From: Prorocentrum cordatum
Taxonomy: Eukaryota; Sar; Dinophyceae; Prorocentrales; Prorocentraceae
DNA: 64,000 nucleotides
Direction: 5' to 3'
Assembly: GCA_963575745.1 (NCBI GenBank)
Contig: CAUYUJ010004336.1
Span: forward strand, 250,773 to 314,772
Below are positions 21,500-31,611 of this stretch, in pieces (position 1 is the stretch's first letter; each line of letters starts with the position of its first letter). The position numbers were made by a program, and so were the translations under genes. A model generated the notes under the pieces. The model was not told the DNA's origin and did not search any database. It saw only the letters and a list, made by a program, of their open reading frames with translations.

Positions 21500-21930
21500 T
21501 CAGGCGGAAGGCAGCACGAAGCCCAGCTCTGCCGCGAGATGCTTCGCCTCCGCCCTGGACAAAACCGCTCTCTTGTCGAACTCCAGGAGCGCCTTCCGCA
21601 GGGACGCCGGCGGCCCGCTTTCCAGGAACTCTCGCGGCGGCGGCCGCAGGATCAGCATGTTCCGCATGCACGTGGCGCGGGAGAACATGACATAGAGGTG
21701 CACCCACCACTGTTCGTCCGACGTGCCCGTGCGGCCAGCGTCCTCGTCTCTCGCGCAGTCGATGGTGACGCCCTTGCGCAGCGTCTGGCCCTGCGACAGC
21801 GTGGAGATCAGGTAGGACGCGTGCGTCAGGGTGAATCCCGAGCGGCGCACGCTGTGCGCCCCCGAGCTCTGCCATGTGAACTCCCTTTCGCTGGGCCTGA
21901 ACATCAGCAACCTCCGCGCCCGCGCCTTGA
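21500..21930 (-). pseudogene. C-terminal fragment of an SF1 (Pif1/RecD-like) helicase
   Basis: On the minus strand the frame reads RRLLMFRPSEREFTWQSSG, then TLTHASYLISTLSQGQTLRKGV, then WWVHLYVMFSRATCMRNMLIL and FLESGPPASLRKALLEFD, ending at a stop at 21500. SQGQTL corresponds to helicase motif V and YVMFSRAT to motif VI of superfamily 1B helicases. The ATPase motifs (Walker A and B) are missing: upstream of about 21930 the sequence becomes the 160-base tandem repeat, so the gene is truncated. The formal open frame reaches 21964 but its first residues come from the repeat. A similar helicase C-terminus with WW..LYVMFSRAT is, to my memory, common in dinoflagellates. Confidence 0.6.
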
Positions 21931-21934
21931 TCTC

Positions 21935-22620
21935 CCGCCTGAGACTTCCTCCCAGTTCACTCACAGACGAGGCTCCCGCTTGAGATTTCGTCCATATTCA
22001 GGCTTGAGGAGCCCAAAAGTGACGACAGCCTGAGACTTCCTCCAAACTCAGGCTGGACGAGCCCAAAAGTGACGACAATTACAAGGTTCCGACGACCCGC
22101 TCGGATTACCAACATGATCCGCGGGCCCCATAGGGAGGGGGCTCCCGCCTGAGACTTCCTCCGAATTCACTCACAGACGAGGCTCCCGCCTGAGACTTCC
22201 TCCAAATTCAGGCTTGAGGAGCCCAAAAGTGACGACAGTTACAGGATCCCGATGACCCGCTCGGATTACCAACATGATCTGCGGGCCCCATAGGGAGGGA
22301 GGTTCCGCCTGAGACTTCCTCCGAATTCACTCACAGACGAGGCTCCCGCCTGAGACTTGAGGAGCCCAAAAGTGACGACAGTTATAAGATCCCGATGACC
22401 CGCTCGGATTACCAACATGATCTGCGGGCCCCATAGGGAGGGAACTCCCGCCTGAGACTTCCTCCCAGTTCACTCACAGACGAGGTTCCCGCCTGAGACT
22501 TCCTCCATTTCCAGGCCTGGGGAGCTCAAAAGTGACGACAGTTACAGGATCCCGATGACCCGCTCGGATTACCAACATGATCTGCGGGCCCCATAGGGAA
22601 GGGGTTCCCGCCTGAGGACA
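21935..22620. repeat. Tandem repeat with about 160-base period
   Basis: The anchor GACCCGCTCGGATTACCAAC occurs at 22094, 22254, 22397 and 22557 (spacings 160, 143, 160). Units also share CGCCTGAGACTTCCTCC, GAGGAGCCCAAAAGTGACGA and GCGGGCCCCATAGGGAGG. A lone CGCCTGAGACTTCCTC copy sits at about 25388. Confidence 0.9.
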
Positions 22621-22623
22621 GCC

Positions 22624-22892
22624 CGGGTTTCGGTAACCAGAGCAGGGTTTTGGTAACCCGGTGAGGGTTTCGGCATCAGGGGAAAGGGTTTTGGCAACTT
22701 GGGGAAGGGTTTCGGCAACAGGGGAGAGGGTTTCGGCAACCTGGGCAAGGGTTTTGGCAACGGGGGGGAGGGTTCCGGTAACGGAAGGGAGGGTTTCAGT
22801 AATGGGGGGGAGGGTTTCGGCAACGGGGGGGGAGGGTTTCGGCAATGGGGGGGGAGGGTTTCGGTAACAGGGGGAGGGTTTCGGTAACAGGT
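22624..22892. repeat. AGGGTTTCGGCAAC minisatellite
   Basis: About 12 copies of a 20-24 base unit with core GGGTTT(C/T)GG(C/T)AAC and a G-rich spacer. Each unit contains AGGGTTT, a permutation of the plant-type telomere heptamer, but the full unit is not telomeric. It is continuous with the 160-base repeat on its left. Confidence 0.88.
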
Positions 22893-22899
22893 ACACAGG

Positions 22900-23560
22900 T
22901 ACATAACACATAAGTGCATATACATATATACATATACAGGCACAACGAACCATGTAAGTCCGTCTCGGTAATCATCCGGTGGGCCCGCAGGAACCTCGAC
23001 ATTTTTACTTCGCTGAAGGTGTCCCAGTCCACCGCAAACCTGAAGCGTCGCTCTCCATATATCCTACCCCCCATCTTTTGTTTTTCTCAGGTGCCGACCT
23101 GGCAGAAACAGCATGGATCGTAATCGAACGGTATATCGCTTTTCAACCACTTGCGCTTTCCCGAAGGCTGGAATCTTCGGTAAGAGTTGCGACGAACACA
23201 TTTGCACAATAGCCGCCCCTAGAATGAACGAAAACGACCAACAGTTCATTTAAGGCAGAAGCCTTAGGTAAATCAATGAGAACATCGAAAGCCACATGCT
23301 ATTGCACGGCATTGGTGGATATCTTGTCCAACGGAGCGGACCCAGGATAGTAAGATGGATAGCGTCTCGATTGGTTTGAACCTGGAAATGGTTGCGATTA
23401 AAACCACAAAGACGAACGACGAGGAGGAGTATGAGGAAGAGGGGGACGAGAAGGAAGAGGAGGGGGAATACAAGGAGAAGGGGGACGACATTGCCAACTG
23501 GTTTTATTTCATCTTTATTCCCGCCTCTGGAACGGGACATCCGCATACACCATCTGTTTT
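22900..23560. other. No gene recognised
   Basis: Short TACATA-rich patch at 22905-22940, otherwise ordinary sequence without visible domains. Confidence 0.5.
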
Positions 23561-23569
23561 GTTGTCTTA

Positions 23570-24145
23570 TTTCTTCCCACGTCTTCTTACATACTATTAT
23601 TTTCTCTCACATCTCTCATATTTGTTCCTACCTCTCCCCACCTCCTCCTACTTCCTCCTACCTCCTACGTCCCCCATACCTCTACTCCTAACTCTCCGTG
23701 CCCCTCCTAACTCCTACTACTTCCTCCTCGTATATCATCCACACTATACATTCTCGTATTTCATCATTTTTCCTCCTACTTAACTCCTCGTCTATTATCT
23801 TCTTTCTTCCTACCTTCTCGTACTCTTCCCTCAACCTCTTCCTCCATCTTCGTACCTCCTTTTTACCACGCCCTACCCTATCTCCTCCCACCTCCCCATA
23901 CCTCTCCCCTCTTTCTACCTCCAATTAAGTGCTCGTATCTCCTCGTATTTTCTCAGATTTCCCCCTCCCTTCCTTGCTACCTCTTACTTGCTTCCATATT
24001 CTTTTCCCGTCTACCTCCTCCCACTTTCTTGTACATCCGCTTACCGTCCGTTGCTCCTCTCCTCCCTCTTACGTGTTCCTACATCCTCTCTCCCCACCTC
24101 TCTTCTACTTTTTTATATCTCCTACGACCTCCTAACATTCCACCT
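23570..24145. repeat. Degenerate pyrimidine tract (CTCCTAC-type)
   Basis: Nearly 600 bases of C/T-rich sequence with frequent CCTCCTAC, CTACCTCC and TTCCTCC words, too irregular for a fixed period. Frames in it are composition artefacts. Confidence 0.75.
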
Positions 24146-24299
24146 CCTTTGTACGCGTCCTCACCTCGCCCATGGAACTTGCAACCTGAACGTTTGCGCT
24201 CGGGCTTGCAGTAAGGAACGCGCGTCTTCAGCACCGAACGTGGGAAACACGTGTATCATCGAGGAATTCGTTATCATTAAGCGTGTCGTCCTCATCAAA

Positions 24300-24525
24300 T
24301 TTGCAAAACCAAAAAAAAAAACTATCGTATAGCAGGTCGTCGTGAACCCGGTTAATAAGGCGAGGGGAACGAGGAAAAGAAGAACAAGCAAAGGAAGAAG
24401 AGGAGTGAAGGAAAAAAAAGAAAAAGAGAACGATAATAGGAAAAAACGCTGAAAAAAAGGAGGGAGAAAAAGAAGAGCAAGGAGGAGGAAGACGAAGAAG
24501 AAAAAAAACGAAAAAAAAACACACG
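24300..24525. repeat. Polypurine tract
   Basis: A/G-rich plus strand with A-runs and GAAGAA words. Confidence 0.75.
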
Positions 24526-24529
24526 CGTA

Positions 24530-25130
24530 TTCGGAATGTGTCTGGCACGGATCTGGTACGGGATTTCAGAGAATTGGCAACTTTTATTTCCAGAACGGAT
24601 TGACTTTATTTATAAAAAAAAATTGCTGTTTTGCTTTATTTCTCTCGGCCGGTTTTTGGTATAAATATTTGTTTGTTTTTATGTCGCGCTGCCCAATTTC
24701 CATCCTCATTACGGCATTACCGAAAACGTGCAAAAAAACAAATAAGGGAAAGAAATTTTCCGCATATTTGAGAACCTTTACACGTGTAATGAAAACGCTC
24801 ACGTGTATTATTGAAAGCATTCGGCTGGTTACTGAAACCAAATGAAACTCTTCGGCACATTACGGACAAAGACGACGAAAAAGGAACGAAGGAGTGGGAA
24901 GAAAGAAAAAGGAAGAAGAGGAAGAAGAGGAGGGAGACGACGACCATAACGACAATGGCGGCGAGGGCGGCGACGGCGGCGGCGGCGAAACCCTGGGACG
25001 AGGCGCCGGGAAGAGGCCCCAGGCATATTTCCCCTAAAGCCTGGGAGGAAACATGGAAGGAAACATGGGAGGCATGGGAGGAAGCCCCGGACCGCGGGCC
25101 TCGGAAAAAACCTCGCGGTTGTGTTGATTT
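24530..25130. other. No gene recognised
   Basis: AT-rich first half, then a purine-rich stretch (24880-24960) and GGCGGCGAC words. No gene seen. Confidence 0.5.
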
Positions 25131-25154
25131 CGCGTGCACGCACCTGCACCTTTC

Positions 25155-25382
25155 ATTGCCGAACCCTTTCCTCTTGTTATTGAAACCCTTTCCTATCGTT
25201 ACCGAAACCCTCCCCCCCGTTACCGAAACACCTCCCCCCGTTACCGAAACCCTTCCCACTGTTATCGAAACCCTTCCCGGTGTTACGGAAACCCTCCTCT
25301 AAGTTGCCGAAGCGCCTTCTCCGGTTACCGAAACCCTGCCCAGGTTACCGAAACCCTGCCCCGGTTACCGAAACCCGTGGGA
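25155..25382. repeat. GTTACCGAAACCC minisatellite, inverted relative of 22.6 kb array
   Basis: About ten copies of a roughly 21-22 base unit with core GTTACCGAAACCC and a C-rich spacer, the reverse complement of the array at 22624-22892. The two arrays face each other across 2.3 kb. Confidence 0.88.
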
Positions 25383-25419
25383 CCCCCCGCCTGAGACTTC
25401 CTCACAATTTACTCAATGA

Positions 25420-25660
25420 TGATGAGGATAAGGATGATGAGCGATGGTGAAAATGAGTGGTGAAGAGGATGATGATTGATTGCGAGTAGTGGTGGCGATG
25501 ATGATGTTTGAATGACGATGAAGACGATGCCGATGATGATGATGATGATGATGATTATGTTCGTGAGCGTGTGAGAGAGTGCGAGTGATGATTATGATGA
25601 TGAGTATGTGAGTGACTAAGCATGTGAGAGAACATCATCGATGATGTTGAGGAGGTTCAT
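25420..25660. repeat. Degenerate GATGAT microsatellite
   Basis: GAT-rich sequence with GTGA interruptions, ending in a short GT repeat at 25672-25692. Confidence 0.75.
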
Positions 25661-25719
25661 GATGAGAGAGTGTGAGTGTGTGTGTGTGTGTGGTATGTGT
25701 TCTTGTTTTTGCGCGGGGT

Positions 25720-26515
25720 GTCCAGAGAAAACAAAACCCCACTTTGGATGTGGGGAAGAAAATAGCGTTTCCGTGTGAATATTCCCGATGTTCGGACGCT
25801 CCGGTATTTGCATCCTCGTCTTGTTCTTCTTGTTTTCCCCCGTTTGTTTTTATTTTTTTCGATTTCTTCGATCGCTTCTTCTTCCTATTTAATTTTCTTT
25901 TTTGCTTCCTCTGGGAACGAAATAAATGGGAAAAAAAAACAAAACCGAACAGAAATACAACACCACACGGTTTCTTTTTGTGTGTGTTTGGGTGAATATA
26001 GTTTCGTTGAGTGCAGCTTCACGGGATCCATGTCAAGAATTGTCGCAATACTTGTTGACACGTGAAATTGAGGAACAACGCCGAACGATTCGGACAATTA
26101 TGATTAGCCGAGGCGGAAAATCACGACCCCGAACCACGAACTACAGGCAACTGCGGTGCCCCAAGGCCCTACGAAAATTTTTACGCATGGCACGGCCGGC
26201 CGGCGGGGTGACTCCCGCACCCCTACGGTTGCCCGACGTATGTGCGTTGCACGGCGTGGGAAAAATAATTGTGTTCGTCCTATGCCTCCTCGTCGTTTTC
26301 CTCCTATCTGTTTTTTGTTTTTTTCTTCGTTTCCTCCTCGTCCTTTCTCTCCGCCGCATTTTCCTGCTCTTGTTGTTTCCACCGGAAGTAAAATCAAGAA
26401 AAAACAAAACAAAAAAAACGAACAAACATGCGACACCACACAATTTCCTTACGACTGTGTCTATGTGAGTGTCATTTCGTTCGGTGCGCTTTTACGGGAG
26501 CCGTCGCAAACAAAC
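25720..26515. repeat. Diverged direct duplication, about 0.3 kb per copy
   Basis: The order T-rich block, A-rich block with AAAACAAAAC, then ACACCACAC, TTTC and a closing CACGGGA/TACGGGA is found at about 25800-26030 and again at 26285-26500. The copies are substantially diverged. No gene is visible in either. Confidence 0.55.
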
Positions 26516-26591
26516 ATGTTTGCCCACAGACATGCAACATACGTGGGGCGCATTCGTACTTAACCACAAGAGACGTGGAAGCGACGCTTAT

Positions 26592-26612
26592 TCCGTAGCC
26601 ATTCGGCCGAGG
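26592..26612 (+). other. Degenerate spliced-leader-like sequence
   Basis: The first 12 bases, TCCGTAGCCATT, equal the 5' part of the dinoflagellate spliced leader, and the next nine (CGGCCGAGG) align to the rest with one gap and several changes. It lies 61 bases upstream of the ATG at 26674 on the same strand, the spacing expected of a 5' untranslated region. It could be a relict leader from a re-inserted mRNA, or chance. Confidence 0.4.
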
Positions 26613-26673
26613 ATATTTCGTATTTCAGTTACTTGAACTTTCTTCCATACTTCCCATACCTTCCATACCTGCA

Positions 26674-27004
26674 TTGAAAATGAATACACTTGTTTATGTT
26701 GTTTCCCTTATTGCGGGAACGGTTGCTGCGCCGTGGGATGTATTTTCAGATGCAAAAATGCGTTCGTTCATGTATTACAGCGAAGACGTCACGAAAGAAC
26801 AGTACATGACAGAATACATTAAGCAGATTGATCGGTACCGGAGGGAAGGGCCTCAACGTGATGGAATGGGTGAAATAATAAACGCGCAGCGACACACAAT
26901 ACATATTGGGACAAAAGTATTTCGAAGAACGGAAAAAACGTCGGGAGGAGCGGCTCGATAAGAAATTGCTACGAACGGAGATATTGACGGGGGTAAGTAA
27001 ATGA
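26674..27004 (+). pseudogene. Short secreted-type ORF, broken; function unknown
   Basis: The ATG at 26674 begins a signal-peptide-like segment (hydrophobic VYVVSLIAGTVAA, likely cleavage before PWDV), followed by charged, helix-prone sequence (DVTKEQYMTEYIKQIDRYRR). The formal frame ends at 26961, but from a CACACA stretch near 26893 the neighbouring frame gives a better continuation: QYILGQKYFEERKKRREER and LDKKLLRTEILTG, ending at TGA 27002-27004. A consensus 5' splice site GTAAGT lies at 26993-26998, so this end may instead be an exon boundary. I do not recognise the protein. It could be an independent gene or a degraded front end of the transposase gene that follows in the same frame. Confidence 0.4.
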
Positions 27005-27157
27005 GAGCAATTAAATCGGCGGGCAACGGCGGCCGGCGCGTGCACCCGAACCACCGCCCGCCGCATTATTGTACTGAAAACTGGTGTAGAACGACGCCCC
27101 AATCCAAGGCGTCCTGAGCACGGAAGCGGAGATTTCCGATTACACATCCGATCAGCA

Positions 27158-28287
27158 ATGGTTAAAGAGACGGCCAAACGGTTATGGACCATATCGCAAA
27201 CACGCCGGTTGTCGCCCCAAGAACAGGTCGATATGGAGATCGCTGTGGAAGGCCATGGTACGACACACGGCGAAGGCCTTCGATCGGCTAGCAGTGGCGG
27301 CGGGAGTGGTTCGGCAGACCCGCGCGCTCCTGCTTGGAATGCGAGTTCCGCAAGCCAACAGCCCACGAGCAGAAACATCAAAGAGGAACCCAAGGGCGAG
27401 GACATCAAAGAAGAAGAAGAAGATGATGATGGTTCCCTGATAGCGACACAACGATGGTTTCCTATCGGCGACCCAGTATCAACGAATGACCCACATGATG
27501 TTGGAATGGGCAAAACGTTCGAAGAAAGAGTGCGCAATACGTTTGACAACCCCCAAAAAAGCGTCCATTTCGGCAATTTCAAATTTGGTCTTCGAGCCGG
27601 TGAACCGGTTGAGCATGTTATCGTATGTTGCAAACGATGTGAATATGCCGATGGGTCACTTTGCCAATTCCAGTGGCGATTCGTGCAACACGGTGGGTTC
27701 ATACAAGTATACACTACAGGAAATTCCGTGGATCACGCACCGCTTGTTTCCGCATCGCAAGCACGACTCAATAAGAGGTTGGAAACCGCAAAGATGGCGA
27801 AGAATCCCTTGCCGGTGTCTACGCAGAGGCGCCAGATGATCGGCGGGGGGAGGCGTCATCCCAGCACTGTCCCTTCGTCCAGCGCAGTGTACGCCGCTCG
27901 GGGGAGCACCAATGGAACTGAGCATCGGCCCATCCCTGGGCTAAGTAGCCCATCCCTGGGCTAAGTAGCCCGAGCGAATGGGACGCTCTTGCGCAACGTC
28001 TGGCGCCTAGCCCCCAAGATGAACCATGCAGCCTAAGGATTGATCCCGACTGGTCGTCTACGCGCAACAGTATCCTTGTTCTACGTTGCAATTTCTTATT
28101 TGATAAATTTGTGGAATTTGTGAACAATCAGGATCCCTCATACCAAGTGCGCCTGTGCTGCGATGGGACGCGCAATCGCGGAGCACAAAAATTTAAATTG
28201 GTGTCAGTTGGCTGGCTCGGAACACACTTCGACGACCGCGTGTGGCGCGAGACGTTCGCGCCGCTGGCGTTCGTGCTGTCCCCGCAG
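27158..28287 (+). pseudogene. MULE-type transposase, N-terminal part with zinc-binding domain and first catalytic Asp
   Basis: From the ATG at 27158 (frame open from 27005) the protein has a Ser/Gly-rich and acidic start, then VCCKRCEYADGSLCQFQWRF and DHAPL, resembling the FLYWCH/FAR1-like zinc module of Mutator-like transposases. The frame closes at 27964 only because a perfect 20-base block (27931-27950) is repeated at 27951-27970. Reading with a single block keeps the frame open through SPSEWDALAQRLAP to NNQDPSYQVRLCCDGTRN, where DGT (Asp codon 28162-28164) matches the first catalytic acid of MULE transposases, then WRETFAPLAFVLSPQ at 28287. Downstream coding resumes at 28911 after a candidate intron. 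These enzymes cut and paste their own element. Terminal inverted repeats were not found by eye. Confidence 0.68.
27931..27970. repeat. Perfect 20-base tandem duplication causing a frameshift
   Basis: CATCCCTGGGCTAAGTAGCC is present twice head to tail. The 20-base length shifts the transposase frame and brings in a TAA at 27962-27964. The downstream sequence is in the frame predicted if only one copy were present. Confidence 0.95.
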
Positions 28288-28910
28288 GAACGGTGGGAAT
28301 AAATGGGCCGCATTTCCGAAGAGGCGTTGGTTTCGAATCTTGAGGCTCTGGACCTCTGGGCCACTTCCGCGGGGCCGGTCTTTCGGATTCCCGGGGCCCG
28401 AAAACGGATTCCAGAAACCCAATGCGAACGAACATTTCAGACTCGATGGTTTTCCTGTCTCCGGAAAGTGTGGATGCACCCCCAAGACTGAGTTAATCGA
28501 CCACCCCTGCCTGCCCGTTGCCACTTCCATGGGGCCGGTTTTTCAGATGTCTCGTCCCGAATCGTTTCTTGACGGCCCCGGGCCCCGAAAACGGATTCCA
28601 AAGCCTAAAACGAACGAACATTTCAGGCTCGATCTTTTCCTGTCTCTGGGATTTCTGGATGTGCCCCCACAGCTAATTAAGCGACCACCCCGCTTGCTCG
28701 TTGCCTAGCCGCCGTCGCGTGAACCGTTGCCGCTGCCGCTGCTGCCGTCGTTGACGCCGTTGCCGCCGCCGTCGCCGTCGTCCTCGCCGTCGTCGTCGTC
28801 GCCGTCGCCGTCGTCGTCGCCGTCGCCGACTCGGCCGCCGTCGTCGCCGTCGCGTTCGGTCGTCGGCGGTCCGTCGTCGGTCGTCGTCGTTGGCTTTGGA
28901 TCCCCAACAG
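28288..28910 (+). other. Candidate GA-AG intron (623 bases) in the transposase gene
   Basis: The upstream coding segment ends ...FVLSPQ at 28287 and the downstream one begins ENNPAVEAAV at 28911. Joining them gives an uninterrupted match to the MULE transposase pattern. The interval starts with GA and ends with AG; the pentamer CAGGA occurs at both junctions, so the exact cut is ambiguous by up to five bases. Dinoflagellates are known to use GC and GA 5' splice sites. Inside are a diverged duplication of about 170 bases (anchors near 28360 and 28520) and a GCC/GTC-rich microsatellite at 28708-28890. An insertion of a non-spliced element is the alternative. Confidence 0.62.
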
Positions 28911-30460
28911 GAGAACAACCCGGCTGTCGAGGCGGCGGTCGACTGCATCTGCGCGCGCCTTGGCGCGTCCAACATAGACCTGGTTGCGAGGACAACCACC
29001 GTCTACATCGATGGCGGGGCCGCCCTTGTCAGCGCGTTTGAACGCAGGTTCCCGTCCGCGACGCGCATCAGGTGCTTGCAGCACGTGAAAAAAGATATCA
29101 CTACCGCGGGTGGCCTGTGGACACTCCAGAACCAAGGGAAGCTCATCCGGGACTACGTCCACAGATCTGCATTCCTACCTCCCGAACTATTCGTTGCTTT
29201 CTGGCGCAAGGTGGTCCAGAAACTGCAAGACGATCGGGAAACGGATTTCGCCGATTATTTCAAGGCAAACTTTCTTCGGACGGAAGGCGCACTATGGGAG
29301 GCCCAATGGCAAAGCTCGCCATCGCGAGTCTCGCCGCCATTCTCTGCGTACTCGTGTAACACAATCGAATCATTCTGGAACGTGGTTCAACTTGCAACAA
29401 AAGATCTCCCCAAAAATGCAGACGTTCTCCAAGAAATTCAATATCTGGAGGAATGCATTATCACGTGGTGCGAGACGGGGAAGTTCAATGACATATTCCC
29501 CGAGGTGCGGAATGGCGAAAACCCTTCTTGTCCAAACAAAGCGCTGCTGCGAAGGCGGGGCCGACTGGGTCTCCGGGGTGCCCCCGGAGCCCCTGCCGGA
29601 GAACGGAAGCAACTTCGACGTCTTGTGACTGACGGCATGATCAGGGTGACCGTGGAGGGGTCGTATTTCTACTACCACCAAGACGCTTCAGGGTATGAGT
29701 TTTGGGTTTGGCCAAAATACGACGGCGCCGCGTACGACGAGCCCAAGCTTCGTGCCATTTTGAGCGCTTTCTCACCGAGGTCGTCCGCAATTTCCAGGGA
29801 CGAAGCATGGCGCTACCTTGGAATACGCACAGGCGACGGAGAATCAGACTTCGATGAACGCCAGATTTTGTACCTGCGTCGGCACTTCACCCTGCTCATG
29901 CGCACGCCGGCCGGCCACATCACCGAGAGCCACCAGGATTTCGCCATTGCTGGGCAAACCGAGCACGCGTTATGGCTGCAACATCATCTGGATTATCGGA
30001 TGACCCCCCAAAACGTCGCGGGCGGATCACCGGCCGCGTGCGTGGAGTCACGCGGACTCGGAAACGCCCGCAGAGCAATGGCCGCGGCGGCAAAGGCCGG
30101 GGTCGCAGTGGCCGCGGCGGCAAAGGCCGAGGGCGCGGCGGCGGCGAAGTTCCAATCATTGCTCAGAAAGTGCCGGCTGTCGCTCCACATGCCGGGGCCC
30201 AAGAGGCCTTGATGCTCGAGTTCTTCGGGGACTACGACTCGGCGGCGGAGGAGGACCGCAGAATGGAGGAGGATCTCTTCGGCTCGGACACCGGCGAGAA
30301 CCTCTTCGTCTCGCCCGCCGGCGACGCAGACCCGGATTTCGCGCAGGGTCTCTTCGAGGAAAGCGAACCGGAGGCCATGGACCTGGACCCTTGCACCGTG
30401 CAGCGCGTGGATTTAGGCGATGTAGAAGACGTTGCGGATTCCGAAGATGACTTTCTGTAG
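28911..30460 (+). pseudogene. MULE-type transposase, catalytic core and C-terminus
   Basis: This continues the transposase. TTTVYIDGGAALVSAFERRF holds the second catalytic Asp (codon 29010-29012), RCLQHVKKDI the C-x2-H signature, and YSCNTIESFWN the catalytic Glu (codon 29367-29369), giving a DDE triad with the DGT upstream. A helical region follows (VLQEIQYLEECIITWC). The frame formally ends at 30212, but near 29970-30008, by a run of six C, the better protein moves to the next frame. That frame gives DDPPKRRGRITGRVRGVTR, an RG-rich basic stretch (GRGGKGRGR repeated) and a strongly acidic tail ending DVEDVADSEDDFL at 30460. A missing base in the C-run would explain it. The whole gene spans about 27.0-30.46 kb and is the only plus-strand coding block. 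Confidence 0.7.
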
Positions 30461-30504
30461 CAAGAGACGCTTTGAAGGAGTCAGGGCCAGACAAAACACA
30501 TCTA

Positions 30505-30665
30505 TCGCATCTCCGACCCTCGCTCCCAGTGCTCCTCTCCGACCCTCTCCCCCGGTGCTCCCTCCCCGACCCTCCCCGCCAGAAGTCCTCTCCGACCCTC
30601 CCCTCCGAGTGATCCTTTTCGACCCTCCGTCCCAATGCTCCCCTGACCCTCCCTCCGGGAGGAAA
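30505..30665. repeat. CTCCGACCCTC minisatellite
   Basis: About five copies of a 30-33 base unit with core TCTCCGACCCTC and a GTGCTCC word, just downstream of the transposase stop. Confidence 0.8.
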
Positions 30666-30689
30666 GAGAAACGACGGGAGAGAGGAAGG

Positions 30690-30810
30690 AAACGATACTG
30701 AAACCAAAGAGGTTGGTACTGAAACCAAACACAGCGATACTGAAACCAAAAGGCGGTACCGAAACCAAAAGAGACGCAGAAACGATACCGAAACCTGGAA
30801 ATGATTCAGA
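30690..30810. repeat. GATACCGAAACC array
   Basis: Six copies of GATACTGAAACC / GGTACCGAAACC with short spacers, the reverse complement of the 20.9-kb array core. Confidence 0.82.
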
Positions 30811-31600
30811 ATCCCGGGTTCCCCCAAACAAGCAGTATGGCCACGCAGCAATGTCCTATTAGCAAATTGCGTCCTTTACTGTAGACATTCAAGACGACCG
30901 ACCGCACCCACCTCCGCAATCGTGCGTTGGCCTCATTTACGTATCCTAAATGGCTGGGTAAGAAAATATATCGTTGAAATAACGGTCTTTTTTCCGGGAA
31001 CCCGTGGGTGACATATTTGCACGCAAAATTCATATGTGAATACAGAAGTGCACCCACAAATAATTGTGCTTGTCCATATTCGATCTCGAAACGATTGTTG
31101 TATGTATCCCGAGTACTCTTGTTCATCGTCGTCATCATCGCAATCATTTTCGCTGTCTTTATCGTCGTTTTCGTCATTATCATTCTTGTTATCGCTGTCG
31201 TTGTCGCCATTCTGTCGTGTCGCCATTGATATTATCAATGTGTGTTGTCTGCGATTCGTTGCGTGCGGTCTGTGATTCAATGTGTGATTAATCGAATACT
31301 GTCTGACATGAGCAACGTATGCTGTCTCTGACTCGGCGCGCGCAATTTTTGATTTACGGTATACACAGCCATGTATTGTGTGTGATTTGCGCGCGGGCGA
31401 ATTGTGATTCCACGTGAGCTGTCTAGGATTCGGCGCACGCGGATTGACTCAATGAGAACATTGCGACATGTGCCCGGCGCTCAGCAGGAACATCGCGCAA
31501 AATTGCTGGTCAAAAGTACCAATATCCATTGTGGCATTGTGAGAATGTAACCACAACTGGGAATTGACGCGACGATGGGATGGGGAAGCTGCGTAATCAA
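30811..31600. repeat. Gene-free DNA with inverted copies of the GAATCACAGACC family
   Basis: A TCG/ATC-rich patch lies at 31115-31215. From 31240 to 31450 there are degenerate CTGTGATTC and GATTC.GCGCGCG words, the reverse complement of the 14-kb family. No gene seen. Confidence 0.6.
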
Positions 31601-31611
31601 AAAACTAAGGA

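Noticed and set aside
22624-22892. Interstitial telomere array
   Set aside because: AGGGTTT occurs in each unit but the unit is 20-24 bases with CGGCAAC and G-rich spacers, not a heptamer repeat.
26993-26998. GTAAGT as a proven splice donor
   Set aside because: No matching acceptor and downstream exon could be fixed by eye, so it is mentioned only as a possibility.
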